Shown: positions 42,620 through 52,161 of the stretch, in pieces | Numbering within the stretch: position 1 is the stretch's first letter | Layout: each line of letters begins with the position of its first letter | The notes under the pieces: model-generated | The model's input: only the letters and a program-made list of their open reading frames with translations | What the model was told of the DNA's origin: nothing | Database searches by the model: none | Made by a program: the position numbers and the translations under genes | Assembly (NCBI GenBank): GCA_943368345.1 | Contig: CALRKY020000021.1 | Span: 1 to 55,057 of the forward strand | Reading direction: 5' to 3' | From: JADCGM01 sp943368345 | GTDB taxonomy: Bacteria > Pseudomonadota > Alphaproteobacteria > Sphingomonadales > Sphingomonadaceae | Length of the DNA: 55,057 nt

Positions 42620-42826
42620 ATGTCGAAACTCATCAACCTGAAGCTGACCGAGGATGAAGCGGCGATCATCGCCGATGCGCTCGAAACCGATGCCGACAGC
42701 TATGATGATTCGATCAAGGATGCCCGTGCCAACGGCCAGCGCAACGATGTCGTGACCTTTACCGAGGCGCGGGACCGCATCCGCGCGGTGCTGACCAAGG
42801 TCCGCGACATTATCGGGGACGAATAA
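42620..42826 (+). CDS. Small conserved-looking acidic helical protein, unknown function
   Basis: 68 residues, start ATG 42620 with GGGAGA 6 bases upstream. I do not recognise a family. The sequence (LTEDEAAIIADALETDADSY, then EARDRIRAVLTKVRDII) predicts two acidic helices and no membrane segment or cysteine. It stands alone between tRNA-Glu and the SDR gene. Codon use and a good ribosome-binding site argue that it is real. Confidence 0.7.
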   Translation: MSKLINLKLTEDEAAIIADALETDADSYDDSIKDARANGQRNDVVTFTEARDRIRAVLTKVRDIIGDE

Positions 42827-42901
42827 CCTCCCCCAAAACATCAGGCTTTCCGCCGCCGCCCTGCGCCGTCATGGTGCGCCCTGATATTCAGGGAGAGTGG
42901 C

Positions 42902-43675
42902 ATGACTTCACCGATTTTTGATCTGACCGGCAAGACCGCTGTGGTGACCGGGTCATCGCGCGGGATTGGCAAGGCGATTGCGCACCGGCTGGCCGAACAC
43001 GGTGCCAATGTCGTGGTGTCGAGCCGCAAGCTTGATGCCTGCGAAGCCGCCGTTGCCGAGATCAACGCCGCAGTCGGGCGCAAGGCGGCGATCGCGGTTG
43101 CCGCCAATATTTCGTCGAAGGATGATCTGCGCAACCTGATCGACAGCGCGACCAAGGCCTTCGGTCAGCTCGACATTCTGGTCTGCAACGCCGCGTCCAA
43201 CCCCTATTTCGGGCCGATGGCCGATATCGCCGATGAGCAGCTGAACAAGATTTTGCAGAACAATATCGTGTCGAACCATTGGCTGGTGCAGTTTGCCGCG
43301 CCGCAGATGCGCGAGCGGAAATCAGGGTCGATCATCGTCATTTCGTCGATTGGCGGCCTGCGTGCCTCCACGATGATCGGGGCCTATTGCATATCAAAGG
43401 CCGCCGACCTGCAACTGGTCCGCAACTATGCCGCCGAATATGGACCGTCGGGTATCACGGTGAACGCGATCTGCCCCGGTCTGGTGCAAACCGATTTTGC
43501 CAAGGCGCTGTGGGACAATCCGGACATCCTGAAGCAATCGACGGCGCATTCCTGCCTCAAGCGCATTGGCCAGCCCGATGAAATCGCCGGGATGGCGGTA
43601 TTTCTCGCCTCAAAGGCTGGTGGTTTCACGACGGGCCAAGCGTTCGCCATTGATGGCGGGGCGACGGTGCTATGA
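42902..43675 (+). CDS. Short-chain dehydrogenase/reductase
   Basis: 257 residues. Cofactor motif TGSSRGIG (17-23), VCNAASN at the place of the usual NNAG (94-100), Ser148/Ser149, and Tyr162-x3-Lys166 (YCISK). The C-terminal end (GFTTGQAFAIDGGATVL) is the FabG-like stretch. Substrate unknown; similar proteins are annotated as glucose/ribitol or 2,4-dienoyl-CoA reductase-like. GGGAG before the ATG. Its stop overlaps the next start by ATGA, so it is coupled to the CocE hydrolase. Confidence 0.9.
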   Translation: MTSPIFDLTGKTAVVTGSSRGIGKAIAHRLAEHGANVVVSSRKLDACEAAVAEINAAVGRKAAIAVAANISSKDDLRNLIDSATKAFGQLDILVCNAASNPYFGPMADIADEQLNKILQNNIVSNHWLVQFAAPQMRERKSGSIIVISSIGGLRASTMIGAYCISKAADLQLVRNYAAEYGPSGITVNAICPGLVQTDFAKALWDNPDILKQSTAHSCLKRIGQPDEIAGMAVFLASKAGGFTTGQAFAIDGGATVL

Positions 43676-45555
43676 GGGGCGCGCTGATCCTTGCCGGTTT
43701 GATCGGACTGGCGGCGGCGGGTCCGCTGCCGACGATGACGCCGGACATTCCGAAAAGCTACACCGCCCCGACCGACCGGCAGGATGTTGAGCTGCGGGAG
43801 GTGATGATCCCGATGCGCGACGGGGTGAAGCTCAACACCGTCATCATCGTGCCGAAGGGCGTCAAGAACGCGCCGATCATCTTTGTGCGGACCCCGTACA
43901 ATGCCGCCGAGGCTGCCGAGAAGACCAGTCTGCGCCGTGATATCGCCAATCGGTGCGGCATTGATCCGATGTTGGATGGATACATCTGTGCGATTCAGGA
44001 TGTGCGCGGCAAATATGGGTCGGAGGGTGATTATGTGATGACCCGCCCGCTGCGGGGGCCGATCAACGACACCGCGACCGACCATGCCACCGATAGCCGC
44101 GACAGCGTCGATTGGCTGGTCAAAAATGTGCCGGAAACCAACGGACGGGTCGGGCTGACCGGTGGCTCCTATGTCGGTTACACCGTGCTAATGGGCACCA
44201 TTGATCCGCATCCGGCGGTGAAGGTGGCGGTGGCGATCTCTCCGATGGTCGACGGCTGGATTGGCGACGACTGGTTCCAGAACGGTGCCTTCCGGCAGAA
44301 CAGCTATGATTTTGTCAGCGAACAGAACAGCGTCAAGGGATCGGGGGACGTGCCGCTGCGGTCGGAGGCCGATGACTATGCCGAGTTTTTGGCGGCAGGA
44401 TCTGCCAATGCCTATGCGAAAAGCCGGTTCGGCGGGCAGTTGCCGTTCGCGGTGAAACTGGCCGAGCATCCGAATTATGATGCCTGGTGGCAGGGGCAGG
44501 CGGTTGACCGGCTGCTGGCGGCCCGGCCGATCAGCGTGCCGCTGATGATCGTCACCAGCCAGTGGGATCAGGAGGATATTTACGGCGGGCAGGCAGTCTG
44601 GAAGGCGTTGAAGGACAAGCCGGATGCCGCAGGCCGGTTGTTTCTGGTGATGGGGCCGTGGCACCACAGCCAGATGATCCGGAATGGATCGACACTAGGC
44701 GCGCTGAAATTCCCGAACGACACGTCGCTGGCCTTTCGCCGCACCTATCTGAAGCCGTTTTTCGATCATCATCTAAAGGGCGCGCCCGACCCGAAACAGC
44801 CGCGTGTCTTGACCTATGCGACGGGGCCGGACGTCTGGCGGCATCTCGATCAATGGCCGCTATCCTGCGCCAGTGGCTGCCAGCAGGCTTCACAAAACTG
44901 GTATCTGGGCGGCGATGGGTCGCTTGGGCCGGTGCCAAGTTCGGCCCGCTCAGTCGTCAGCTATGTCAGCGACCCGGCGCGCCCGGTTCCCTATGTGAAA
45001 CGGCCGATCAGTTTTGGTGACGGTGCGGCTTGGAGCCCGTGGCTGGTCACCGATCAGCGCCACGTCGGGGACCGCACCGATGTGGTCAGCTTCACCTCCC
45101 CCGTGCTCGACAAGCCGGTGCATATCGCGGGCGAAACCATCGCCAAACTGGTGGCCGCGACGACCGGGACCGACGGTGATTTTGTCGTCAAGCTGATCGA
45201 TGTCTATCCCGGGCAATATCCGCAGAATCCGGAGATGGCGGGTTATCAACTGGGCATCGCGATGGAGATTTTCCGGGGACGGTTCCGGGAGTCGTTCGAA
45301 ACGCCAAAGCCGGTGCAGGCGAACAAGCCGCTGCTGTACAGCTTTGCCCTGCCGCATGCCGATCATGTGTTTCTGCCGGGCCACCGCATCATGGTGCAGA
45401 TCCAGTCAACCTGGTTCCCGCTCTATGATCGTAACCCGCAGACGTTCGTGCCGAACATTTTTGACGCCAAGCCGGGAGACTATAAGGCTGCGACGATTTC
45501 GGTTGAAACCGGGGGACGGCAGCAGAGCCTGATCGAACTGCCGGTGGTGCGGTAG
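43672..45555 (+). CDS. CocE/NonD family hydrolase (X-Pro dipeptidyl-peptidase S15 type)
   Basis: 627 residues. Signal peptide (MRGALILAGLIGLAAAGP), then the alpha/beta-hydrolase domain with the nucleophile Ser166 in GLTGGSYVGY, IQDVRGKYGSEG at the oxyanion region, the acid in VTSQWDQED and the His in MGPWHHSQM. The C-terminal jelly-roll (PXPP_C, from about 385) ends the protein. The family cleaves ester or amide bonds, such as cocaine esterase or glutaryl-7-ACA acylase; the substrate here is unknown. Probably periplasmic. Confidence 0.9.
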   Translation: MRGALILAGLIGLAAAGPLPTMTPDIPKSYTAPTDRQDVELREVMIPMRDGVKLNTVIIVPKGVKNAPIIFVRTPYNAAEAAEKTSLRRDIANRCGIDPMLDGYICAIQDVRGKYGSEGDYVMTRPLRGPINDTATDHATDSRDSVDWLVKNVPETNGRVGLTGGSYVGYTVLMGTIDPHPAVKVAVAISPMVDGWIGDDWFQNGAFRQNSYDFVSEQNSVKGSGDVPLRSEADDYAEFLAAGSANAYAKSRFGGQLPFAVKLAEHPNYDAWWQGQAVDRLLAARPISVPLMIVTSQWDQEDIYGGQAVWKALKDKPDAAGRLFLVMGPWHHSQMIRNGSTLGALKFPNDTSLAFRRTYLKPFFDHHLKGAPDPKQPRVLTYATGPDVWRHLDQWPLSCASGCQQASQNWYLGGDGSLGPVPSSARSVVSYVSDPARPVPYVKRPISFGDGAAWSPWLVTDQRHVGDRTDVVSFTSPVLDKPVHIAGETIAKLVAATTGTDGDFVVKLIDVYPGQYPQNPEMAGYQLGIAMEIFRGRFRESFETPKPVQANKPLLYSFALPHADHVFLPGHRIMVQIQSTWFPLYDRNPQTFVPNIFDAKPGDYKAATISVETGGRQQSLIELPVVR

Positions 45556-45561
45556 CGGGAC

Positions 45562-46257
45562 TTATTCCAGCTCGAACACCATGTTGACGCTGACGGTCAT
45601 TGAGACTTCACCGGGGGCGATGGCGGTGTCGGCTTGTTCCTTCATCATGGCCTGGGCCCGCAACATCGGCATGGGATAGGGTGGTGCCGACGCGCCGCCT
45701 TCTGACATAGCGAGGATGCGCTTGACCCGGAGGCCTGCCGCTTTGGCGAACAGCTCGGCGCGCTGGCGGGCCTTGCCGACGGCCTCGACGCGCGCCGCAT
45801 CCAGTGCCGGGCCGGGTTCATCGAGCCGGAAATTGGGACCGTTGATCTGATTCGCCCCGCTTGCCACCAGCGCATCGATGGACCGGCCCATGTTCGCCAG
45901 ATCGCGGACCCGGACATTGACCATGTTGTTCGCCTGATAGCCGGTGAGCTTTGGCTCCTCATTCTGGACATAGCGATATTGCGGTTGCAGGTTGAGGCCG
46001 GAGGTTTGCACATCCCGGTCGGCAATACCGGCGCGCTTCAGGGCACCGATGACGCCGGCCATCCGGTTGGCGTTCAACCGCATCGCCTCGGTTGCGGTCG
46101 GGGCGGTGGTGACAACACCGGCTGACATGTCCGCAACATCGGGGGCGCGGTCGACCTTGCCCTCCGCGCTGATCGACAGGGTGACGGGGGGTGGGGTGGA
46201 TTGCGCCAGCACGGGGGCGGTGAGAAGGGCAGCGGCAAGCAGCAAGGCGCGGAACAT
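45562..46257 (-). CDS. SIMPL domain (DUF541) exported protein
   Basis: 231 residues. Signal peptide MFRALLLAAALLTAPVLAQ, then the SIMPL domain: TLSISAEGKVDRAPDVADMSAGV, a middle TGYQANNMVNVRVRDLANMG and the C-terminal VSMTVSVNMVFELE. The family occurs as periplasmic or outer-membrane proteins that protect against oxidative damage (YggE type) or form oligomers. Start at 46257; a longer frame to 46335 lacks a signal. Convergent with the CocE gene, 6 bases apart. Confidence 0.9.
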   Translation of the reverse strand: MFRALLLAAALLTAPVLAQSTPPPVTLSISAEGKVDRAPDVADMSAGVVTTAPTATEAMRLNANRMAGVIGALKRAGIADRDVQTSGLNLQPQYRYVQNEEPKLTGYQANNMVNVRVRDLANMGRSIDALVASGANQINGPNFRLDEPGPALDAARVEAVGKARQRAELFAKAAGLRVKRILAMSEGGASAPPYPMPMLRAQAMMKEQADTAIAPGEVSMTVSVNMVFELE

Positions 46258-46456
46258 TGGCAGGGTCTCCGGCAGGATATGGTGTGGCCGGTTTAGCGGC
46301 TTCTGAATGTCGTGAACATGAACCGGCCGGTTCATCTGCAGTTCAGGGCATAGCTGTTTGGCAGCGTCAGTGGGAAGTTATTGAGGAATCGCGCGCTATC
46401 TGCCATGGAACCGCCGCGATTGGCTCCCAGAGCGGCGGCGCTCTTGCAATAAGTGA

Positions 46457-46473
46457 TGTATTCCGATAATACA
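46457..46473. promoter_or_regulatory. Perfect 17-bp palindrome at the RND operon promoter
   Basis: TGTATT-CCGAT-AATACA, an exact inverted repeat, 33 bases upstream of the preferred ATG of the adaptor gene. A promoter-like TTGCAA (46444) and GATAAT (46465) overlap it, so a bound repressor would block RNA polymerase. The form fits TetR or MarR-type operators; no regulator gene is next to it. Confidence 0.55.
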
Positions 46474-46505
46474 CCATGAGCCGAGCAGACAGGATCGAAC
46501 GGAAC

Positions 46506-47672
46506 ATGAATATGCACAGCAACATACGGGCTGACGATGCCGCATCTTTTGATGCCGCCGAGCCCGGCTTTGTGCGGCGCAATCGTTATTGGATCGCAGC
46601 TGCCGTCATTGCGATGGTCGCAGTCCTTGCAGCGTTGATGATGCGCGGCGGCGGCAAGGATGACGCTGTTGCGCCACCCTCGGCTCCGAGTGTGACGGTC
46701 CTTGTTCCGGGACGGATTCAGGTGTCTGACTATGTAACTGCGACCGGGTCGATCAGCGCTCGTCGCGAAATGCCAGTCGGCGTGCAGGGCGAAGGCGGGA
46801 TGGTTATCGCCGTGCTGGTGGATGCCGGACAATATGTCCGCGCCGGTCAGGTGCTGGCAAGGGTTGATCGGACGGTCCAGACCGCGCAGGCCGCACAGAT
46901 GCGCGCAGCAGCGCAGTCGGCTCAGGCCGACGCGCGTTTGGCACAGGTTGAGCTCGACCGGGCGCAGACGCTGGTCAGCAAGGGGTTTGTGTCGGCCGCA
47001 GATATCGACCGGCGTACGGCCTCCCGCGATTCGGCAAGGGCGCGGGCAGCCGCCAGTGCCGCGCAGGCGAGCGAAATGGCGGCTCGTTTGGCGCGGCTCG
47101 ATATCCGGGCACCGGCGGCAGGCCTTGTTCTCGACCGGGCAGTAGAACCGGGGCAGATTGTGTCCGGAGGGAGCATGCCGCTGTTCCGGATTGCGAAGGA
47201 TGGCGAGTTTGAGCTGCAAGCCAAAGTTGCCGAACAGGATATTGCCCGGCTGAAGGTTGGCATCCCGGCGAAGGTTACTCCGGTCGGGTCGCGCGCTTCG
47301 ATTTCGGGGAAAATCTGGCTGCTTGAGCCGTCCATCGATGCCCAGACCCGCCAGGGTATGGCCCGGATTGCCCTGCCGTGGAACGACACGCTCCGGGCGG
47401 GTGGTTTTGCCGCTGCACGGATTACCGCCGGTCAGGCTCTTCGGCCGGTGTTACCACAGTCTGCCGTCCAGTCAGATACCAAGGGTGCCTTTGTCTTCAT
47501 CGTTGGATCGGGAGACAAGGTTGCACGACGCGACATCACCATCGGTGAAGTGGGAGAGTTCGGAATTGCCGTAGCCGCCGGGCTTAGCGGGACTGAGCGG
47601 GTCGTCATGTCGGCAGCTGCCTTCCTGAACCCCGGCGAAAAAGTCCGTCCGATCCTGCGCCGTGCGCGCTGA
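46506..47672 (+). CDS. RND efflux periplasmic adaptor subunit
   Basis: 388 residues from ATG 46506. An N-terminal membrane anchor (YWIAAAVIAMVAVLAALMM), then the lipoyl halves (SARREMPVGVQGEGGMVIAVLVDAGQYVRAGQVL and LDIRAPAAGLVLDRAVEPGQIV), an alpha-helical hairpin rich in Ala/Gln between them, and the beta-barrel and membrane-proximal domains to the end. It links the inner-membrane pump to an outer-membrane channel. An earlier in-frame ATG (46476) lies right at the predicted transcription start and is less likely. First gene of a two-gene operon; no outer-membrane factor follows. Confidence 0.92.
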   Translation: MNMHSNIRADDAASFDAAEPGFVRRNRYWIAAAVIAMVAVLAALMMRGGGKDDAVAPPSAPSVTVLVPGRIQVSDYVTATGSISARREMPVGVQGEGGMVIAVLVDAGQYVRAGQVLARVDRTVQTAQAAQMRAAAQSAQADARLAQVELDRAQTLVSKGFVSAADIDRRTASRDSARARAAASAAQASEMAARLARLDIRAPAAGLVLDRAVEPGQIVSGGSMPLFRIAKDGEFELQAKVAEQDIARLKVGIPAKVTPVGSRASISGKIWLLEPSIDAQTRQGMARIALPWNDTLRAGGFAAARITAGQALRPVLPQSAVQSDTKGAFVFIVGSGDKVARRDITIGEVGEFGIAVAAGLSGTERVVMSAAAFLNPGEKVRPILRRAR

Positions 47673-47701
47673 ACATTTGGACTGAGCAAAAGGGACACGT
47701 C

Positions 47702-50700
47702 ATGCGGAATATGTCAGCTTGGGCGATCCGGAACCCGATCCCACCGATCGTCATGTTCCTGTTCCTGACTCTAGCCGGAATTGTGGCATTTGTCCGGTTG
47801 GACATTAACTCGCAGCCAGATGTCAGTGTACCGTTCATCGAGGTGTCGGTTTCCCAGCCTGGCGCCTCACCGGTGGAATTGGAAACGCAGATTACCCAGC
47901 GCGTTGAAGCCGCCATCCGGGGCATCAACGGCGTCGATTCCCTGTCATCTGCGGTTCGGGAAGGCGTCAGCTTTACACAGATACAGTTTGATATCGGAAC
48001 GCCGGTTGATCGAGCGACAAATGACGTCCGGAACGCCGTGGCGCAGATTCGCGGCGACCTACCCGACGGCGTGCTGGAGCCGCAGGTCAGCCGAATCGAT
48101 TTCGCCGATGGTCCCTTGAGCTTCACATCGGTTGAATCAACCGACATGACGCTGGAGGAACTCAGTTGGTTCGTTGACAATGCCGTCGCGAAGCGGCTCC
48201 TCAGTGTTTCGGGCGTGGCGCAGGTGGCGCGGTCCGGTGGGGTAAGCCGCGAAATTCATATCACCCTCGATCCGGCCAGGATGCAGGCACAGGGGCTGAC
48301 GGCGGCACAGGTCAATCAGCAGCTTCGGCTCGTCAACGTCAATGCAACGGGTGGACGGACGGAGGTCGCCGGTTCCGAACAGTCAGTGCGCGTCGTCGGC
48401 AATTCCAAGGATGCCTTTTCGCTTGGGCAAACCCAGATTTCGGTTGGAGGGCGCACCGTCCGGCTGGACGATATTGCGACTGTGTCCGATGGCTTCGCTG
48501 AACAACGCAGTCTGGCGATGCAGAACGGGCGGCAAGTGTTGGCCTTCCAGTACAGCAAGTCCAAGGGCGCATCAGATGTGACCGTGCACAAGGAGGCCAG
48601 CAAGGTTCTTGCCGACCTGGCGAAGGAAAATCCCAAAATCAAGTTCACGGAACTTTACACGACCATTGACCAAACCAAGAGTGAGTACCGGACGGCCGTT
48701 GAGGCGATGCTGGAAGGGGCCATCCTCGCTGTTTTCGTCGTATGGCTGTTCCTTCGCGATGGCCGTGCGACGCTCATCTCTGCCATCGCCATTCCCCTCG
48801 CGGCCATTCCGACCTTCTGGTTCATGCAGTTGATGGGGTTCACGCTCAATCAGATCAGTTTGTTGGCGCTGAGCCTTGTGGCGGGCGTGTTGGTCGACGA
48901 TGCGATTGTGGAAATCGAAAATATCGTCCGACACATGCGGATGGGCAAATCAGCCTATCAGGCATCGATTGATGCTGCCGACGAGATCGGTCTTGCTGTG
49001 GTTGCGACGACCTTTGCAATTGTCGCTGTTTTCCTTCCCGTGGGTCTCATGCCAGGAATTTCCGGGCAGTTTTTCAAGCAGTTCGGGTTGACCGTCGTTG
49101 CTGCGGTTTTGATGAGCCTGCTGGTTGCGCGACTGATCACACCCTTGATCGCAGCGTATTTCCTGAAGTCGCATGGTGCAGCCGAACATGGCGGCGCGCG
49201 TTGGATCAGCTGGTACCAGTCGGTGCTCGCCTGGTCGCTGGATCGCCGCAAACGTGATGCCGCAGTGGCGCGTGGTGGTTGGGCCCGGCGATTGTGCTGG
49301 TACTATGATAACCGGTTCCGGACCCTGATGATCGGCTTGCTTGCCTTTGTGCTGCAGATTGTTGCGGCCGGGACGCTGCCGTCAGCTTTTCAGCCGACAA
49401 TCGATGCCAACACCAGCATCCTGTCGATCAACATGGCACCGGGCGTTACCCTAGCGCAGACCCAGGACATGGCGCTTGAAGTGATGGATCGCCTCGCCAA
49501 GGAGCCGGAAGTCGCGGATTCCTTTGCTGATGTGAACATTGGCCAAGTGTCGATTTATACCAACCTGAAAAAGGACCGGGCGCGGACCAGCGTTGAGTTT
49601 GAACGGGCAATGACGCCGGAACTCGCAAAAATTCCCGACGGTCGCATCAATTTCAATTCGCAGCAGGGCGGTGGTCCGAGCAACCGCGACATCATCCTGA
49701 TGTATGCCGGTGACGATCCTGTCGCACTGGAGGCGCATGCCCAGACCATTGTGACGCAGATGCGCGCGCTGAAGCAGGTGCAGGGTCCACGGATCGAAGG
49801 TGATTTGCGCAAGCCGGAAATCACCATCAAACCCCGGTTTGACTTGGCTGCCGATCTGGGTGTGACCACTCAGGCGCTGAGCCAGACGATCCGGATCGCG
49901 ACAATTGGCGATATCGATCAGAATGTCGCGAAATTCTCGCTGGCCGACCGGCAGATTCCGATTCGCGTGGTCATTGACCGGTCCGCACGGGCCAGCCTTG
50001 AGACCCTCGAGAACCTTCCGGTGCCGACGATCAATGGTGGGTCGGTGCCGCTGAAGGTGGTGGCTGACGTCAGCATCGGCTCTGGGCCGACGGTGATCCG
50101 TCGTTACGCCCAGAAACGCCGGATTGTGATTTCGGCTGACCTTGCGCAGGGTTTGGTGACCAGTGACGCGATGAAGTCCATCGATGCGCTCCCGGCCGTC
50201 AAGAAACTGCCACAGGGCATCGAAAAAGTGACCTTCGGGCAGCAGAAGATGATGAACGAGTTGGTCCTCAACTTCTTCACCGCCGTTGTGTCGGGGATAT
50301 TCCTGGTGTTTGCGGTGCTGGTGCTGCTGTACCGGAAAATTCTGCCACCGTTCGTCAACATGGGGTCGCTGCTACTCGCTCCGCTGGGCGGATTGCTGGC
50401 GCTGCACCTGGCTGGGATGGCGATTACCATGCCGGTCTACATCGGCATCCTGATGCTGTTCGGTATCGTCGCCAAAAATTCGATCCTGCTGATCGACTTT
50501 GCCATCGAGGAGATGGACAAGGGCGTCGATAAGGTGACCGCTATCATCGACGCGGGACACAAACGGGCGCAACCGATCGTGATGACAACCGTCGCAATGG
50601 CAGCTGGTATGGTACCGACCGCGCTGTCGCTGTCAGGTGACGCCGCATGGCGGTCCCCGATGGCCGTGACGGTGATCGGCGGTCTGATCCTGTCGACCGT

Positions 50701-50833
50701 TCTAACCCTGCTGATTGTTCCCGCCGGCTTCAGCCTCGCCGACGATTTCGAAAAGTGGCTTGCGCCCAAGTTCAGCAAGTACATGACTTCGAAGCCTGAC
50801 GGGACCGCTGCGGCACCACAGCCGGCCGAATGA
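47702..50833 (+). CDS. RND efflux pump inner-membrane permease
   Basis: 1043 residues, full length for the HAE1/AcrB family: twelve helices and two large periplasmic loops. The proton-relay acidic pair lies in the fourth helix (LVAGVLVDDAIVEIENIVRH, around residues 399-400); the second half shows LLMLFGIVAKNSILLIDF-type helix 10 and an AQPIVMTTVAMAAGMVPTAL loop. It is predicted to export drugs or toxic compounds by proton antiport. AAAGGGA precedes the ATG. The adaptor gene is 29 bases upstream. Base composition looks AT-richer than in the flanking genes. Confidence 0.94.
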   Translation: MRNMSAWAIRNPIPPIVMFLFLTLAGIVAFVRLDINSQPDVSVPFIEVSVSQPGASPVELETQITQRVEAAIRGINGVDSLSSAVREGVSFTQIQFDIGTPVDRATNDVRNAVAQIRGDLPDGVLEPQVSRIDFADGPLSFTSVESTDMTLEELSWFVDNAVAKRLLSVSGVAQVARSGGVSREIHITLDPARMQAQGLTAAQVNQQLRLVNVNATGGRTEVAGSEQSVRVVGNSKDAFSLGQTQISVGGRTVRLDDIATVSDGFAEQRSLAMQNGRQVLAFQYSKSKGASDVTVHKEASKVLADLAKENPKIKFTELYTTIDQTKSEYRTAVEAMLEGAILAVFVVWLFLRDGRATLISAIAIPLAAIPTFWFMQLMGFTLNQISLLALSLVAGVLVDDAIVEIENIVRHMRMGKSAYQASIDAADEIGLAVVATTFAIVAVFLPVGLMPGISGQFFKQFGLTVVAAVLMSLLVARLITPLIAAYFLKSHGAAEHGGARWISWYQSVLAWSLDRRKRDAAVARGGWARRLCWYYDNRFRTLMIGLLAFVLQIVAAGTLPSAFQPTIDANTSILSINMAPGVTLAQTQDMALEVMDRLAKEPEVADSFADVNIGQVSIYTNLKKDRARTSVEFERAMTPELAKIPDGRINFNSQQGGGPSNRDIILMYAGDDPVALEAHAQTIVTQMRALKQVQGPRIEGDLRKPEITIKPRFDLAADLGVTTQALSQTIRIATIGDIDQNVAKFSLADRQIPIRVVIDRSARASLETLENLPVPTINGGSVPLKVVADVSIGSGPTVIRRYAQKRRIVISADLAQGLVTSDAMKSIDALPAVKKLPQGIEKVTFGQQKMMNELVLNFFTAVVSGIFLVFAVLVLLYRKILPPFVNMGSLLLAPLGGLLALHLAGMAITMPVYIGILMLFGIVAKNSILLIDFAIEEMDKGVDKVTAIIDAGHKRAQPIVMTTVAMAAGMVPTALSLSGDAAWRSPMAVTVIGGLILSTVLTLLIVPAGFSLADDFEKWLAPKFSKYMTSKPDGTAAAPQPAE

Positions 50834-50845
50834 GGTGATGACCGG

Positions 50846-52093
50846 GTGAGGTTTCCAGCGTTCGATCTGGCGGCCAACCCGGCGCGTGGCATGAAGATCA
50901 TCGCGACGAGCATGCTCGTCGTGATGGCCTGCATCTTTCTGGCGGCGAGCGCCTGGCGCGATGCCTATCCGTGGCTTGGCTATGTGCGGGCCTTTGCCGA
51001 AGCCTCGATGGTCGGCGGGCTGGCCGACTGGTTTGCGGTGACGGCGCTGTTCCGGCATCCGCTCGGCCTGCCGATCCCGCATACCGCGATCATTCCGCGC
51101 AACAAGGACCGGATCGGCGCGGCGCTGGCGACCTTCCTCAAATCCAACTTCCTGACCCCCCGCATCGTGACACGGCGGCTGAAACAGTTCGATATGGCAG
51201 GGGCTGCCGGTCGCTGGCTGGTTGCCCCGGGTCGGGCCGGGCAATCCGGGCACGGCATAGCCCGTCTGGCCTCCCAAACGGTTGAGGCGCTGGATAGTGA
51301 GGCGATTGGCGGGCTGGTGAAACAGGCGGCGGCAACGCGGTTGCGTGCGCTGCAGGTCTCGCCCTTGCTGGGGGCTGGACTGGACGCGGCGATTGAGGAC
51401 AACCGGCACGAGCCGCTGATCAACGCGGTGATGGTCTGGGCCAGCCGGGCGCTCAATGCCAATGAACATATGATCCGCGATGCCGTGGCGGAGCGGACCA
51501 CCTGGCTGCTCAGGGTCGCCAATCTCGACGAATCGATTGCCAACCGTATCATCGACGCAATCCGGGCGCTGATGGATGAGGTGGCGGGCGATCCCTTTCA
51601 TCCGCTGCGCCGCCGGGTGACCGTGGCCCTGCAGGATCTGGCCTTTGATTTCCGCCACATGCCGGAAACGCGGGCCAAGGTTGAAACGCTGAAGAATGAG
51701 CTGCTGGAACATCCGGAGGTTGGCAAATATCTTTCGGGCCTGTGGGGGAGCATAAAGGGCGGCCTGCTGACCGCAGCCAATGATCCGGACGACGCGCTGT
51801 CGGGCAAGCTTGGTGATGCAGCGCGGCAGCTTGGCGAAACCTTGCAACGGGATGCCCGCCTGCGCCGGGCGCTGAACCTCTATGCTCGCCGCGCCATTGT
51901 CGGCATCGTTACCGATTATGGTGACGAAATCGTCCGGCTGGTATCGGACACGGTGAAGGGCTGGGACGCGCATACCGTCACGGACCGGGTTGAGAATGCG
52001 GTTGGGCGCGACCTGCAATATATCCGGATCAATGGCACATTGATCGGCGGTTTGGTGGGCTTGATCATCTACACGGGGAGCGAATTGCTCTGA
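50846..52093 (+). CDS. DUF445 family membrane-associated protein
   Basis: 415 residues. The DUF445 (YjiN/YheB) pattern: an N-terminal helix (MKIIATSMLVVMACIFLA), the AFAEASMVGGLADWFAVTALFRHPLGLPIPHTAIIPRNKDRIG signature spread over 51-96, long amphipathic helices, and a C-terminal hydrophobic helix (LIGGLVGLIIYTGSELL). Function unknown; membrane anchored at both ends. GTG start at 50846 with AGGTGA about 7 bases upstream. Follows the permease by 12 bases, perhaps by read-through. Confidence 0.86.
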   Translation: MRFPAFDLAANPARGMKIIATSMLVVMACIFLAASAWRDAYPWLGYVRAFAEASMVGGLADWFAVTALFRHPLGLPIPHTAIIPRNKDRIGAALATFLKSNFLTPRIVTRRLKQFDMAGAAGRWLVAPGRAGQSGHGIARLASQTVEALDSEAIGGLVKQAAATRLRALQVSPLLGAGLDAAIEDNRHEPLINAVMVWASRALNANEHMIRDAVAERTTWLLRVANLDESIANRIIDAIRALMDEVAGDPFHPLRRRVTVALQDLAFDFRHMPETRAKVETLKNELLEHPEVGKYLSGLWGSIKGGLLTAANDPDDALSGKLGDAARQLGETLQRDARLRRALNLYARRAIVGIVTDYGDEIVRLVSDTVKGWDAHTVTDRVENAVGRDLQYIRINGTLIGGLVGLIIYTGSELL

Positions 52094-52161
52094 CCCTGCG
52101 GCGTTTGTGACAAGTTTGCGATGCACTGGTCGGCGCGGCCTAGCCGCGCTAACATTTCGAT

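Noticed and set aside
50702..52126. Minus-strand frame of 474 codons across DUF445
   Set aside because: Antisense shadow of the DUF445 gene and the end of the RND permease.
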